A stretch of 22,918 nucleotides of DNA from CAZQCI01 sp964592255 (GTDB taxonomy: Bacteria > UBA10199 > SBBF01). A program made the translations under genes and the position numbers. Positions within the stretch are counted from its first letter, which is position 1; each line of letters begins with the position of its first letter. The stretch is from NCBI GenBank assembly GCA_964592255.1, contig CAZQCI010000025.1, positions 1 through 22,918 of the forward strand, read 5' to 3'. Positions 7,644-15,720 of this stretch are shown here, one piece after another. The notes beneath the pieces were generated by a model, which was given only the letters and a program-made list of their open reading frames with translations, had not been told where the DNA came from and made no database searches.

Positions 7644-8867
7644 ATGCCCGTCTACGAATACAAAGGAATCGACGCCAAAGGAAAAAAACTTTCCGGGGTG
7701 ATTGATGCGGAAAACGAAAAAGCCGGACGTCTTAAGTTGCGGCGTACTGGTATTTTTACCACCGACATTGTTTTAGAAGGTTCCCGTAAAGGATTATCTT
7801 TTTCAGGTGATGTTAAGCTGCGTCTTCTTCAGCGCGTTAAAACGACGGAGCTGGCTTACATGACGCGGCAGCTAGCGACTCTCCTTGGTGCCAATATTCC
7901 CCTGGTTGATTCTTTAGGTGCTCTTCAGGAGCAGATTGAAAATCCGCTTTTACGCAAAGCCATTTCACAGATTAAAGATAAAGTAGTGGAAGGGCGTCGG
8001 CTTGGGGATGCGATGAAGTCGTTTCCTGATATTTTTAATGATCTGTATGTTTCGATGATTCAAGCGGGTGAAGCGTCGGGAGCCTTGGAGCAAGTTTTAG
8101 CCCGTCTGGCGGATTTTACCGAATATCAAGCTCTGCTTAAGAGCAAGGTCAATTCGGCTATGATGTACCCGATTATGATGGCGTGTGTGGGCACGGCCTT
8201 GATGCTTTATCTGCTTATTAAAGTAGTGCCTAAAATTGTAGCGGTGTTTGATGATGCCAAGGCGATTTTGCCGCTTCCTACACGAATTGTGATGGCAGCC
8301 TCTAATTTCATGCAGCATTATTGGATTGTGTTGATTGTTTTGGCTGCGGTAGGTTTTTATTTTTTTCGTAAATATTCCAAAACTCCTTCGGGGAAATTTC
8401 GTTTGGATACTTGGTCGCTTAAAGCTCCCATTTTTGGAGAGCTGTTCCGCAAAATTGCCATTTCCCGTTTTTCTCGAACTTTGGCGACTTTGCTCCGCAG
8501 TGGTGTTCAATTGTTATCGGCTCTTGAAATCGTTAAGCATGTGGTCAATAATAGTGTTTTGACGGAAGTGATTGAACGCACAAAACACAGCGTGAAAGAA
8601 GGGGAGTCGATAGCCGAGCCTCTTAAACGCAGTGGTGAGTTTCCTCCTATGGTGACTCATATGGTTGCCGTGGGTGAAAAAACGGGAGCCTTGGAGGTGA
8701 TGCTCGAAAAAGTGGCAGATAGTTTTGATAACGAAGTGGATGGCGTTGTATCCACTTTGACGACACTTTTGGAGCCAATTATGATTCTGGTGATGGGAGG
8801 GGTTGTTACATTTATTGTCTTGGCAATTTTGCTTCCTATCCTTAAAATGTCGAGTCTAGCGTCGTAG
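7644..8867 (+). CDS. gspF: Type II secretion inner-membrane platform protein GspF
   Basis: Polytopic inner-membrane protein that couples the GspE ATPase to pseudopilin assembly. It has 407 residues, the standard length. The N-terminus MPVYEYKGIDAKGKK is typical. Two T2SSF helical-bundle domains are visible, around residues 70-195 and 273-395. Each carries the QLATLL and SLR/LLRSG-type patterns (MTRQLATLLGANIPLVDSL; LATLLRSGVQLLSALEI). Membrane segments are near 172-196, 227-242 and 377-400. It is six bases downstream of gspE. A 111-base gap with a palindromic repeat separates it from gspG, the largest gap in the operon. Confidence 0.95.
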   Translation: MPVYEYKGIDAKGKKLSGVIDAENEKAGRLKLRRTGIFTTDIVLEGSRKGLSFSGDVKLRLLQRVKTTELAYMTRQLATLLGANIPLVDSLGALQEQIENPLLRKAISQIKDKVVEGRRLGDAMKSFPDIFNDLYVSMIQAGEASGALEQVLARLADFTEYQALLKSKVNSAMMYPIMMACVGTALMLYLLIKVVPKIVAVFDDAKAILPLPTRIVMAASNFMQHYWIVLIVLAAVGFYFFRKYSKTPSGKFRLDTWSLKAPIFGELFRKIAISRFSRTLATLLRSGVQLLSALEIVKHVVNNSVLTEVIERTKHSVKEGESIAEPLKRSGEFPPMVTHMVAVGEKTGALEVMLEKVADSFDNEVDGVVSTLTTLLEPIMILVMGGVVTFIVLAILLPILKMSSLAS

Positions 8868-8885
8868 AATAAATAAATGAGATAA

Positions 8886-8965
8886 CTCTCCCTAGCCCGC
8901 TCAATTAAGAGAGGGAAGATACGTACCTCCTCTTAGGATAAGGGGAGGACAGGTGGGGTTACTGA
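8886..8965. repeat. REP-like palindromic element between gspF and gspG
   Basis: The core hairpin is CCTCCTCTTA (8926-8935), loop GGA, TAAGGGGAGG (8939-8948): ten pairs, one of them G-T. To its left is a weaker TCCCT (8889-8893) / AGGGA (8912-8916) pairing. The whole resembles the CT-rich/GA-rich dispersed repeats common in bacterial intergenic spaces. A related piece lies at 19264-19300: both share CTCCTCTT(T)AGRATAA followed ~20 bases later by a GGGG...TTAC end. There is no T-tract, so it is not a classical terminator. It could still stabilise or differentially process the gspEF and gspG-N segments. Confidence 0.5.
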
Positions 8966-8978
8966 ATGAGGAGAATAT

Positions 8979-9425
8979 ATGAATAAAAAATCTTTGTTAA
9001 AAAGCCAGGCCGGTATGACGTTGATTGAAATTATGGTTGTGGTGGCTATTATCGCCGGTATTACCGGACTTGTAGCTGTGAATGTGCTCGGTAACCGTGA
9101 AAAAGCTAATATTAACCTGACTCGAACACAAATCTCCAATATCATGAATGCCTTGGATCAATATAAGTTAGATAACAATTGGTATCCCAGTACGGATCAA
9201 GGGTTGGAGGCTTTGGTTGAAAAACCGAGTTCCGGCAAAACACCTGAAAATTATCCCGAAGATGGTTACATGAAAAAAATTCCTAAAGATCCTTTTGGAA
9301 ATGAATTCCATTATGCCAGTCCCGGCACTCACGGCAACAAAGTGGAGGTCTGGTCCGATGGCCCCGATAATGCCGAAGGTACCGAAGATGACATCACCAG
9401 TTGGGATGCCGACTCAAAAAACTAA
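8979..9425 (+). CDS. gspG: Major pseudopilin GspG
   Basis: Main structural subunit of the type II secretion pseudopilus. The 148-residue precursor has a short basic leader and the prepilin peptidase site AG|MTLIEIMVVVAII, cleaved after Gly12. Position +1 is Met rather than the usual Phe, and Glu is at +5. The C-terminal block DPFGNEFHYASPG ... VWSDGPDNAEGTEDDI is the conserved Ca-binding loop region of GspG and separates it from the minor pseudopilins. GAGGAG at 8968-8973, five bases from the ATG, is the strongest Shine-Dalgarno in the operon, as expected for the most abundant subunit. The gspH ATG lies inside its last 20 bases. Confidence 0.95.
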   Translation: MNKKSLLKSQAGMTLIEIMVVVAIIAGITGLVAVNVLGNREKANINLTRTQISNIMNALDQYKLDNNWYPSTDQGLEALVEKPSSGKTPENYPEDGYMKKIPKDPFGNEFHYASPGTHGNKVEVWSDGPDNAEGTEDDITSWDADSKN

Positions 9426-10047
9426 TAAATCTCTTCAATCGATAGGGGGATTTACTTTAATTGAAATTCTTATCGTCATTTTCATCATCGCAACGATGAT
9501 GGGTTTGGCGTTGGGTCTTTTTGGCGGTGGCTATCGGATTCACGCTAAAAAAGAAGTGACGCACCTTATCAGCTCTATTCAATACACTTACAACCAGGCC
9601 ATTACTCAAAATTTATATTATCGTTTGGTTTTTGATTTTGAAAATCAATCGTACTGGATTGAATCGAGTCAAAATCCCTTTTACGTGACGACTCCTGAAC
9701 AAGATGAGGAGGCCGCTAAGAAGAAAAGTGTTTTTGATGAGGATGAAACTCCTGATCCTCATGCGCCCAACTTTACATTGGATGATGAGGGAGTTGTGCG
9801 TAAGGTTAATATCAATCAATCGGTTAAGCTGAGGGATGTTTATGTGGCCCATCAAGAAGTTTTTGTTAATGAAGGTTTTGCCTATCTTTATTTTTTTCCC
9901 AAAGGCCTGACAGAATCTGCCATTATCCGTTTTACTAATGATGAGGATGGAGAGCCTTATTCTATTATTGTTAGCTCCATTACGGGTCATTGCCAGGTCG
10001 TGAGGGATTTGGTGGATGAAAATAAGATGAATGAGGACAAGCCATGA
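9406..10047 (+). CDS. gspH: Minor pseudopilin GspH
   Basis: Minor subunit of the pseudopilus. I start it at the ATG at 9406 (MPTQKTNK), giving 213 residues with a normal 15-residue leader. The longer open frame back to 9295 would put 37 unlikely residues over gspG. The processing site is GG|FTLIEILIVIFIIA with Phe +1 and Glu +5. An acidic, poorly conserved insertion (EQDEEAAKKKSVFDEDETPD) lies in the middle of the globular domain. The C-terminal RFTNDEDGEPYSIIVSSITG strand pattern fits the GspH/FimT domain. It overlaps gspG by 20 bases, and its TGA overlaps the gspI ATG. GspH identity is supported by order and domain pattern, at lower confidence than for GspG. Confidence 0.85.
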   Translation: MPTQKTNKSLQSIGGFTLIEILIVIFIIATMMGLALGLFGGGYRIHAKKEVTHLISSIQYTYNQAITQNLYYRLVFDFENQSYWIESSQNPFYVTTPEQDEEAAKKKSVFDEDETPDPHAPNFTLDDEGVVRKVNINQSVKLRDVYVAHQEVFVNEGFAYLYFFPKGLTESAIIRFTNDEDGEPYSIIVSSITGHCQVVRDLVDENKMNEDKP

Positions 10048-10565
10048 AAATGACTTCCCACAAAGGGTTTAGTCTTTTGGAAATTATGATTGCCGTGGCT
10101 ATTCTGGCCACTTCGGTTGTGGCTCTTTTATCAGCTCAAGGTTCTTCCTTTCTTTCCAGCCAGCGGGCTGAACGTTTAACGCAAGCCACCCTTTTGGCCC
10201 GTAAAAAAATGGCGGAGATGGAAATCGAATTTCAAAAAGATTTGGATAAAAATAAATTTCCTGAAGATGATGTGGAAGAATCGGGAAAATTCGACGAGCC
10301 TTTTGAGGCGTTTCGATGGAGTAGTAGTATTAAGAAAGTGGATATTCCTGTTCCGGATGTTCCGGATACCGCAACTTCGGATTCTGGTGAAGATAATACT
10401 GGATCTGAAAATGTGGCTGTTGCTTCTTATCTTAAAAGCGTGATGGATGAAATGTCCAAGCAAGTACGTCAAGTGAAGCTGACTGTGTATTGGGGTGATC
10501 CGAATTTGCCGTTAAAGGAGCAGCCTCAAATGACACTGACAACCCATTGGGTGAGGCTAGAATGA
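10044..10565 (+). CDS. gspI: Minor pseudopilin GspI
   Basis: Tip-complex pseudopilin that, with GspJ and GspK, is known to prime pseudopilus assembly. The 173-residue precursor has leader MKMTSHKG, cleavage before FSLLEIMIAVAIL (Phe +1, Glu +5), and the GspI-like helix AERLTQATLLARKKMAEME. The C-terminal strand QVKLTVYWGD fits the family. A Ser/Asp/Glu/Pro-rich loop (about residues 97-127, VPDVPDTATSDSGEDNTGSE) makes it longer than many GspI proteins. It overlaps both neighbours in ATGA junctions, implying coupled translation. Confidence 0.9.
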   Translation: MKMTSHKGFSLLEIMIAVAILATSVVALLSAQGSSFLSSQRAERLTQATLLARKKMAEMEIEFQKDLDKNKFPEDDVEESGKFDEPFEAFRWSSSIKKVDIPVPDVPDTATSDSGEDNTGSENVAVASYLKSVMDEMSKQVRQVKLTVYWGDPNLPLKEQPQMTLTTHWVRLE

Positions 10566-11206
10566 GAAATAAAAAAGGGTTTACTCTCATTGAAATTATG
10601 ATTGGCGTTGCCATCCTTACGGGAATGGCTTTGCTAATTAATACAGTGATGCAACGGACTTTAACTGCCAAACAAAAGGTAGAAAGACGCGATGAAGTTC
10701 TGCATTCAGTCCGTTTGGGTTTGGCTAAAATAACAGAAGACGTGTCGCAAGCTTTTTTAACAATTCAAGCCATGGAGGGCACCAATGCTCTTTATCACAC
10801 CGGAATGAAAGGCACTGAAGACAGCCTTGATTTTTCTACTCTTAGTCATTTTCATTATCAAAAAAATGCCAAAGACACCGATCAGGTGAGTGTTGGTTAT
10901 GTTTTAGAGAAAAATGAAGAAGGAGCTCAAAACTTAATGCGCCGCGAATCTTTTCGTTTGGGTGAGAAAGTGACGGAAGGAGGGCGCTCGGACCTGTTAA
11001 TTGAAAATGTCAAAAGTTTGAAGTTCCGGTACTACGATTCGGGTAAAGAAGAATGGGTGGAAGAGTGGAATACCGAATCGGTCAGTGCTTTAAATCGTTT
11101 ACCGCAAGCCGTACAAATTGATTTAACCGTCACTAATGATGGTATGGATTACTTTTATTCTACCACTGCATTGGTCGATTTATTTGAAAATGCAATTATT
11201 TTCTAA
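10562..11206 (+). CDS. gspJ: Minor pseudopilin GspJ
   Basis: A 214-residue pseudopilin of the tip complex. The start at 10562 (MRNKKGFTLIEIMIG) gives a six-residue leader ending in Gly, Phe +1 and Glu +5. GAGG at 10551-10554 is correctly placed, and the ATG overlaps the gspI TGA as ATGA; a TTG at 10547 is less likely. The region DLLIENVKSLKFRYYDSGKEEWVEEWN, then LPQAVQIDLTV, matches the GspJ C-terminal pattern. The gspK ATG lies 17 bases before its stop. Confidence 0.92.
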   Translation: MRNKKGFTLIEIMIGVAILTGMALLINTVMQRTLTAKQKVERRDEVLHSVRLGLAKITEDVSQAFLTIQAMEGTNALYHTGMKGTEDSLDFSTLSHFHYQKNAKDTDQVSVGYVLEKNEEGAQNLMRRESFRLGEKVTEGGRSDLLIENVKSLKFRYYDSGKEEWVEEWNTESVSALNRLPQAVQIDLTVTNDGMDYFYSTTALVDLFENAIIF

Positions 11207-12506
11207 AAACAAAAATGAACGAGGTGTTGCTTTGCTCCTTGTTCTTTCGGCCGTGATGATTTTAACCACGGCCCTTTTGGAATTTATTTATACCGAAAGA
11301 GTTAATTATCAATTGGCGGTTAATGCTAAGCAACGTCTTCAGGCTTACTATTTAGCTCGTTCGGCTCTTAATTTTTCTAAACTACTTCTTAAATATCATA
11401 AGCAAACTGAAAAAACTCTGGCCTCGGCTGGCGAAACTGCGCAGTCTTTAATGACGGAGCCTATCTACAAAATGTTGCCTTTGTCTTCCGATTTAATCCG
11501 TGGTGTTTTGAGTGGTGGTATTACGGAACTGGATACATCTGCGGGGAAGGAAGCCGCAGACAGTGGGGCTGACACGACTCTTGAGCCGACTGGAAATGAA
11601 GAAGAGAAAAACACTTCAGTGAAACTGGATATGTCGGGTATTGCCAGTGACAAGGCGAGTGAATTTTTAAGTTTTGATGGTGATTTTTTAGCTGAAATTA
11701 CTGAAGAGCAATCCAAGTACGATTTAAATAAAATTTATAATACGGTTTCGACAAGTGCGGCCTACGATCAGCGTAAGAAGTTACTTCTCTCTTTACTTTT
11801 GCTGCCTAAATTTCAAAAAGATTTTGAAAACCAAGATCAAGATGCTCCCAAACTAGTGCATGCACTTGCTGATTGGGTGGATCAAAATGGGATTGTTAAT
11901 GAATTTGATAATGTGTCGCGTGGTAATGAGGACAGTGCGTATCAGGATGTAAACTATAAACCTAAAAACGGTAAAATGCTTACCTTGTCTGAAACGCGTC
12001 TGGTTTCTGGAATGAATGACGACATTCTAAGTCATCTTAAGGATGATGTGACGCTTTATACCAATAGCGATAAGATTAATATATGTCTGAATATCGATGG
12101 TGAAAACACCGACTGGATTAAAGCTCTTATCTATCATTACACTCATAATTCAGGTTGTGTTTCTAGCCCTATTGATTACCGTGATGAAGATAAGATGACT
12201 GAACTGGTGGATGCCATCTTGGAGTTGTGTCCTGATGTTAACGCCATGAGTAGTGCATTGAATAGTGCCTTGGGATTGGTGGAGGCCTCCTCTGATGATA
12301 GTGAAAGTACTTCTGCCACCACGGCCGGTGCGAATGTGACGGGTTGTGCTTTTCAATTTAAAGATCTTATTACTTCCGACAATAAAGTATTTACGGTTAA
12401 AGCAACAGGAACCGTGGGCGAAACCAACACCAGCATCATCGTCGTCATGAATATTCAGCAGGATAATCCGAGTAAGTGGAAATATTATTATTATCGAATT
12501 GAATAA
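11190..12506 (+). CDS. gspK: Tip pseudopilin GspK
   Basis: The largest minor pseudopilin, which caps the pseudopilus. Starting at the ATG at 11190 gives 438 residues; the open frame back to 11136 has no support. The leader ends in NERG|VALLLVLSAVMI and lacks the Glu +5 found in the other four pseudopilins, as is normal for GspK. The conserved YYLARSALNFSKLLLK helix, EQSKYDLNKIYN and HALADWVDQNG follow. These are GspK hallmarks, including the SAM-like helical insertion region. A Ser/Asp/Glu-rich segment occupies roughly residues 109-142 and 370-385. Start and stop both overlap or abut the neighbours, except for the 51 bases before gspL. Confidence 0.92.
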   Translation: MQLFSKNKNERGVALLLVLSAVMILTTALLEFIYTERVNYQLAVNAKQRLQAYYLARSALNFSKLLLKYHKQTEKTLASAGETAQSLMTEPIYKMLPLSSDLIRGVLSGGITELDTSAGKEAADSGADTTLEPTGNEEEKNTSVKLDMSGIASDKASEFLSFDGDFLAEITEEQSKYDLNKIYNTVSTSAAYDQRKKLLLSLLLLPKFQKDFENQDQDAPKLVHALADWVDQNGIVNEFDNVSRGNEDSAYQDVNYKPKNGKMLTLSETRLVSGMNDDILSHLKDDVTLYTNSDKINICLNIDGENTDWIKALIYHYTHNSGCVSSPIDYRDEDKMTELVDAILELCPDVNAMSSALNSALGLVEASSDDSESTSATTAGANVTGCAFQFKDLITSDNKVFTVKATGTVGETNTSIIVVMNIQQDNPSKWKYYYYRIE

Positions 12507-12550
12507 GTGTATGAATTTCATTGATTTTATCCGTGTTCCCCCATACACTT
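12505..12550. repeat. Nine-base inverted repeat in the gspK-gspL junction
   Basis: AAGTGTATG (12505-12513) and CATACACTT (12542-12550) are perfect inverted copies around a 28-base loop. In mRNA this stem would begin at the gspK stop codon and end seven bases before the gspL ATG. gspL has no Shine-Dalgarno, so the fold may bring terminating ribosomes close to the new start. No T-tract follows, so termination is unlikely. Confidence 0.45.
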
Positions 12551-12557
12551 TCCCTCC

Positions 12558-14201
12558 ATGGCTCAAACCATCGTTGGCATTGATTTAGGAAGTTATTCAG
12601 TAAAAGTCTGTCAGTTGGAGCGCTCGCTACGTGACTTTGAACTGGTGGCATTCCACGAGCAGGTTGTAACTCAAGGGACTCGTTTAAGCCGTGAAGAAGC
12701 AGTGGCTACGGCTTTAAAAAGTATTTTGGAAAGAAATTCCATTCCTCTGGATTCTGTGGTTGTGAACATTCCGGCGCATCATCTTTCTTGTAGAGTTTTA
12801 GAACTGCCTTTTAACAATATAAAAAAAATAGAGCAGACGATCGATTTTGAACTCGAAAACTTCATTCCTCTTCCTTTAGAAGATTTGTTGGTGGATTATC
12901 ACATTCTTTCCATTGAACAGGAGCGGTCCACAGTCTTAACGGCTTATATGCCGCGTGTTCGTTTTGTAAAATATCTCGATGCCTTGCAAGCAGTGGGGGT
13001 TGATCCACGTTACATTGGTGTGGATTCCATCGATTTGTCTCATATTGCCCAAGTGGCCATGGTGCCTCAGAATGGTGTGTATGCGATTATCGATATTGGG
13101 CATGAAAAAACCAATATCTGCGTGATGGATGGCACTAAGCTTCAATATGTGCGCTCTGTTACGGTTGGGGGTCTTCATTTTACCAAAATTTTACAAAAAG
13201 TTTTTAAACTTAATTTTGAAAAGGCAGATTCGTTAAAACAAGATCGTGGAAAAGTTTCTTACAACGAGGAAGGTTTGGATCAGGTCTCTCGTAATTTAAA
13301 AAGTATTGCTGAAGAGCTGGTGGCTTTTATTCGCCAGACCTATATGGGTTATAAACAAATGTATTCAAACCAGGCTTGGGGAGGAATTTACCTTTGTGGG
13401 GGAGGGTCCAAATTGAATGGTTTAGCCGAAATGATTTCTTCGGCAATGAGAATGAATGTGGTCTCTCTTGACTGTTTGGATTTTGTTAATCATCACATTC
13501 AAGAACCTGACTCCTGTCGTGAAGCTATTCCCACTTCGTTTGCTGAAACTCTTAAAGTTATTTTCTCCAACAAGGCTGTTAAAATTAATTTCCGTCGTGG
13601 AGAGTTTGCTTTTAAGCGCGATATCAAGGCGCTGGGGGGAGAAATTAAACAAGCTGCTTTTTTAGTTGTTTTGGTGTTTTTATTAGGATTGTTTCATTTT
13701 GGTTTTTCTTATTACACCTTACAATCGCGCATTAAGTCGGCTGATGGCTTGGTAGGAAAAGATGTTGTTAAGCAATTACCCGAATTTAAATCGAGCTCCG
13801 GGTCGGCTAAAAAATTGCTCTCCAGTTTAAGCTCTAAGATGAGTGAGTTACAGACGGAGCTTGATCTTCTTAACCCTGCGGCTCAAGCGAGAGTTTTGCC
13901 TTTGTTATTAGAAATTTCTACAAAAATTCCTTCTCGTGAAGAAGTGCCCATTGATGTGGATGATTTTAGTTTTACTGGGGATCATGTGCGTATTGAAGGG
14001 CGTACTAATTCTTTTGAAGCTGTGGATAAAATAAAAAACTCCATCGGCAATTCTGGTTACTTTAAAAATGTGGTCACTCAGAATGTTTCCAAAGGTGTGC
14101 GTGACGAGATTAAATTTTCTCTTTCTATGGACGTTGTAGCTCAACCACCTTCTAATTCCGCGCCTGCGGATAGTTCCAAGTCTAAAGATAAGGATGCTTA
14201 G
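12558..14201 (+). CDS. gspL: Type II secretion protein GspL with PilM-like actin-fold domain
   Basis: Bitopic inner-membrane protein that links the GspE ATPase to GspM and the rest of the platform. It has 547 residues. The N-terminal ~350 residues form an actin-like ATPase domain of the PilM kind. Phosphate-1 loop GIDLGSYSVKV (7-17), phosphate-2 loop AIIDIGHEKTNI (176-187) and the adenosine motif GGIYLCGGGSKL (275-286) are all present. A single membrane segment (about 366-386) is followed by a periplasmic coiled/ferredoxin-like region (about 390-525) and a Ser/Lys-rich end. This reads as PilM plus PilN-like parts in one chain, as in deltaproteobacterial GspL. Intact nucleotide motifs are notable because classical proteobacterial GspL has lost them. 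gspM starts three bases after the stop. Confidence 0.88.
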   Translation: MAQTIVGIDLGSYSVKVCQLERSLRDFELVAFHEQVVTQGTRLSREEAVATALKSILERNSIPLDSVVVNIPAHHLSCRVLELPFNNIKKIEQTIDFELENFIPLPLEDLLVDYHILSIEQERSTVLTAYMPRVRFVKYLDALQAVGVDPRYIGVDSIDLSHIAQVAMVPQNGVYAIIDIGHEKTNICVMDGTKLQYVRSVTVGGLHFTKILQKVFKLNFEKADSLKQDRGKVSYNEEGLDQVSRNLKSIAEELVAFIRQTYMGYKQMYSNQAWGGIYLCGGGSKLNGLAEMISSAMRMNVVSLDCLDFVNHHIQEPDSCREAIPTSFAETLKVIFSNKAVKINFRRGEFAFKRDIKALGGEIKQAAFLVVLVFLLGLFHFGFSYYTLQSRIKSADGLVGKDVVKQLPEFKSSSGSAKKLLSSLSSKMSELQTELDLLNPAAQARVLPLLLEISTKIPSREEVPIDVDDFSFTGDHVRIEGRTNSFEAVDKIKNSIGNSGYFKNVVTQNVSKGVRDEIKFSLSMDVVAQPPSNSAPADSSKSKDKDA

Positions 14202-14204
14202 ATC

Positions 14205-14807
14205 ATGGCCGAAAAACATTCTAAATATAGTTTGATCGGTCGCATTAACTTTGAAGACCTTTATAATGCCTTCTTGGGTTTGGAACAACGTCAGCAAACT
14301 ATCCTTGTGTTGGGTTCTATTGTGTTGTTGATTATTTTTATAGTGATGCCAGTGACATGTGCTTCTTCTAAACTTGGAAAGTTACAAGGGGATTATGACA
14401 AAAGTCTTAAAGAGGCTGGGGATTTAGTTGGAAAAATAGGGGCCTATCAAGAAGCGAAAGCCAGTTTGGATGGCTTGAAAAAACAATATAATTCCAATAA
14501 GGCCGCTTCACTGACAACAGTAATGGAAGCCATTGCCAATGAAAATGGCATCGGCCCTAATGTGGATAAATTGAAACCTATTAATTTAGAGTCCACCGAT
14601 TATTATGACGAATTGGGGGTAGATGCTTCGCTTACCAAGGTAAGCTTAGATCAGGTGCTTTCTTATTTATATAAAATTGAAAATAATCAGGATGTTCCTT
14701 TGAGGGTTAAAAAATTACAGATCAAACCCAGTTATCAAAATCGATCGATGCTTAATGTGACGCTGCAAGTTTCAACGATCAAGATGAAAGGAGATAGCGT
14801 TGAATAA
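14205..14807 (+). CDS. gspM: Type II secretion platform protein GspM
   Basis: A 200-residue bitopic protein, partner of GspL and GspF in the inner-membrane platform. It has a short cytoplasmic segment, one membrane helix near residues 31-54 (TILVLGSIVLLIIFIVM), a coiled-coil linker (about 55-95, KLQGDYDKSLKEAGDL) and a small periplasmic ferredoxin-like domain. The last feature is suggested by VSLDQVLSYLYKIEN and the strand LRVKKLQIKP. Sequence conservation in this family is low, so position after gspL and architecture carry much of the call. AAGGA at 14190-14194 is a plausible ribosome site. The gspN start lies inside its last eight bases. Confidence 0.82.
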   Translation: MAEKHSKYSLIGRINFEDLYNAFLGLEQRQQTILVLGSIVLLIIFIVMPVTCASSKLGKLQGDYDKSLKEAGDLVGKIGAYQEAKASLDGLKKQYNSNKAASLTTVMEAIANENGIGPNVDKLKPINLESTDYYDELGVDASLTKVSLDQVLSYLYKIENNQDVPLRVKKLQIKPSYQNRSMLNVTLQVSTIKMKGDSVE

Positions 14808-15720
14808 GATTAGTCAATGGGTACTAAACGTAACAGCAGGCGTTGTTTTTTTCTTCGTCTTCTTGTTCTTTCTTTTTCCTTTCGAGGCCGTTATTCGGCA
14901 TTTGTTGGCCAAGGTCGAATCCCAGACCAATGGGGAGTACCGTATTGTGGTAGATGAAATACATCCGGGTATTATTTTTAAAACAACTTTTGATAAAGTT
15001 CAGGTTTATCATCGCGAAGAAGGGAGTATGGTTTTGTGGGCCAGTTTTCCTCAAATGAAATTGGGCTTGAGGTATTTGTCTTTAATAGCCGGTACGGTTA
15101 AAGCCTCTTTCATTGCCAGTGGGCATCAAGGAAATATGGAAGGAGATTTTTCTTTTTCCAATTCGGAAATTGATGTTGATGCGGATGTTCATGGTATGGA
15201 GTTTTCCGACATTCCTTATGTGTCTCATGTTTTGAAAATGGATTTACAAGGTCGTGTGGAAGGTAGTCTGGATCTGCAACTGGATCTGCAAAAGGCAAAT
15301 AAAAATAAGGGAGATGTCGATTTGAAGCTGAAAAAAATGGTGTTGCCGGCAGGTCATATTACTCCAGTGCCAGGGTTTGACCTTGATTTTCCCGAAACAA
15401 TTTTAGCGGATGATAAAGGGGGGAGTATTAAAATTAAAATGGAAGAAGGTAAAATGGATATTCAGCAAANNNNNNNNNNTACTCTGCCGGGTAATGATTT
15501 AATGTTAAATCTGAAAGGAAAAATTCAGTTTAACAATAAGGTTGCTTTGTCGCGTATTAATTTGGATGGCACTTTTTCTCTTTCTAAAAAATTAGAAGAG
15601 GCGTTTCCTTTTATTGTTGTACTCGATAAACAGAAAAATACGGATGGTTCTTATCCCATTTCACTTTCAGGTCGTTTGTCCAAGCCTCGGGTGCAAATCG
15701 GCACGTTTGAAGCTCTATAG
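14800..15720 (+). CDS. gspN: Type II secretion protein GspN (interrupted by assembly gap)
   Basis: Inner-membrane-anchored periplasmic protein of about 306 residues. The start is TTG at 14800, chosen because AAAGGAGA (GGAG at 14790-14793) lies exactly six bases upstream and no ATG fits. An N-terminal membrane helix (WVLNVTAGVVFFFVFLFFLF) is followed by PFEAVIRHLLAKVE and a long beta-rich region ending in YPISLSGRLSKPRVQIG. This matches GspN of the Leptospira/deltaproteobacterial type better than the enterobacterial one. Ten Ns at 15470-15479 interrupt it; the frame continues sensibly on both sides, but the true gap length is unknown. A 12-bp exact tandem repeat (15268-15291) encodes LDLQ twice. 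It is the last gsp gene. Function in secretion is not well defined. Confidence 0.85.
   Translation: MNKISQWVLNVTAGVVFFFVFLFFLFPFEAVIRHLLAKVESQTNGEYRIVVDEIHPGIIFKTTFDKVQVYHREEGSMVLWASFPQMKLGLRYLSLIAGTVKASFIASGHQGNMEGDFSFSNSEIDVDADVHGMEFSDIPYVSHVLKMDLQGRVEGSLDLQLDLQKANKNKGDVDLKLKKMVLPAGHITPVPGFDLDFPETILADDKGGSIKIKMEEGKMDIQQXXXXTLPGNDLMLNLKGKIQFNNKVALSRINLDGTFSLSKKLEEAFPFIVVLDKQKNTDGSYPISLSGRLSKPRVQIGTFEAL
15470..15479. other. Assembly gap (ten Ns)
   Basis: Exactly ten undetermined bases inside gspN. A fixed run of this size is typical of scaffolding rather than a measured distance, so gspN length and frame across this point are provisional. Confidence 0.97.

Noticed and set aside
8097..8510. 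Antisense open frame within gspF, and similar long antisense frames in gspI, gspK, gspL and thiC
   Set aside because: They lie entirely inside well-supported genes, have compositions with no family resemblance, and lack ribosome sites.
9295..9405. Upstream extension of gspH
   Set aside because: The extra 37 residues overlap gspG in another frame, and the ATG at 9406 gives a normal prepilin leader length.
15268..15291. Tandem 12-bp repeat in gspN as a phase-variation tract
   Set aside because: It has only two units, whose length is a multiple of three, so slippage would add or remove LDLQ without switching the gene off.
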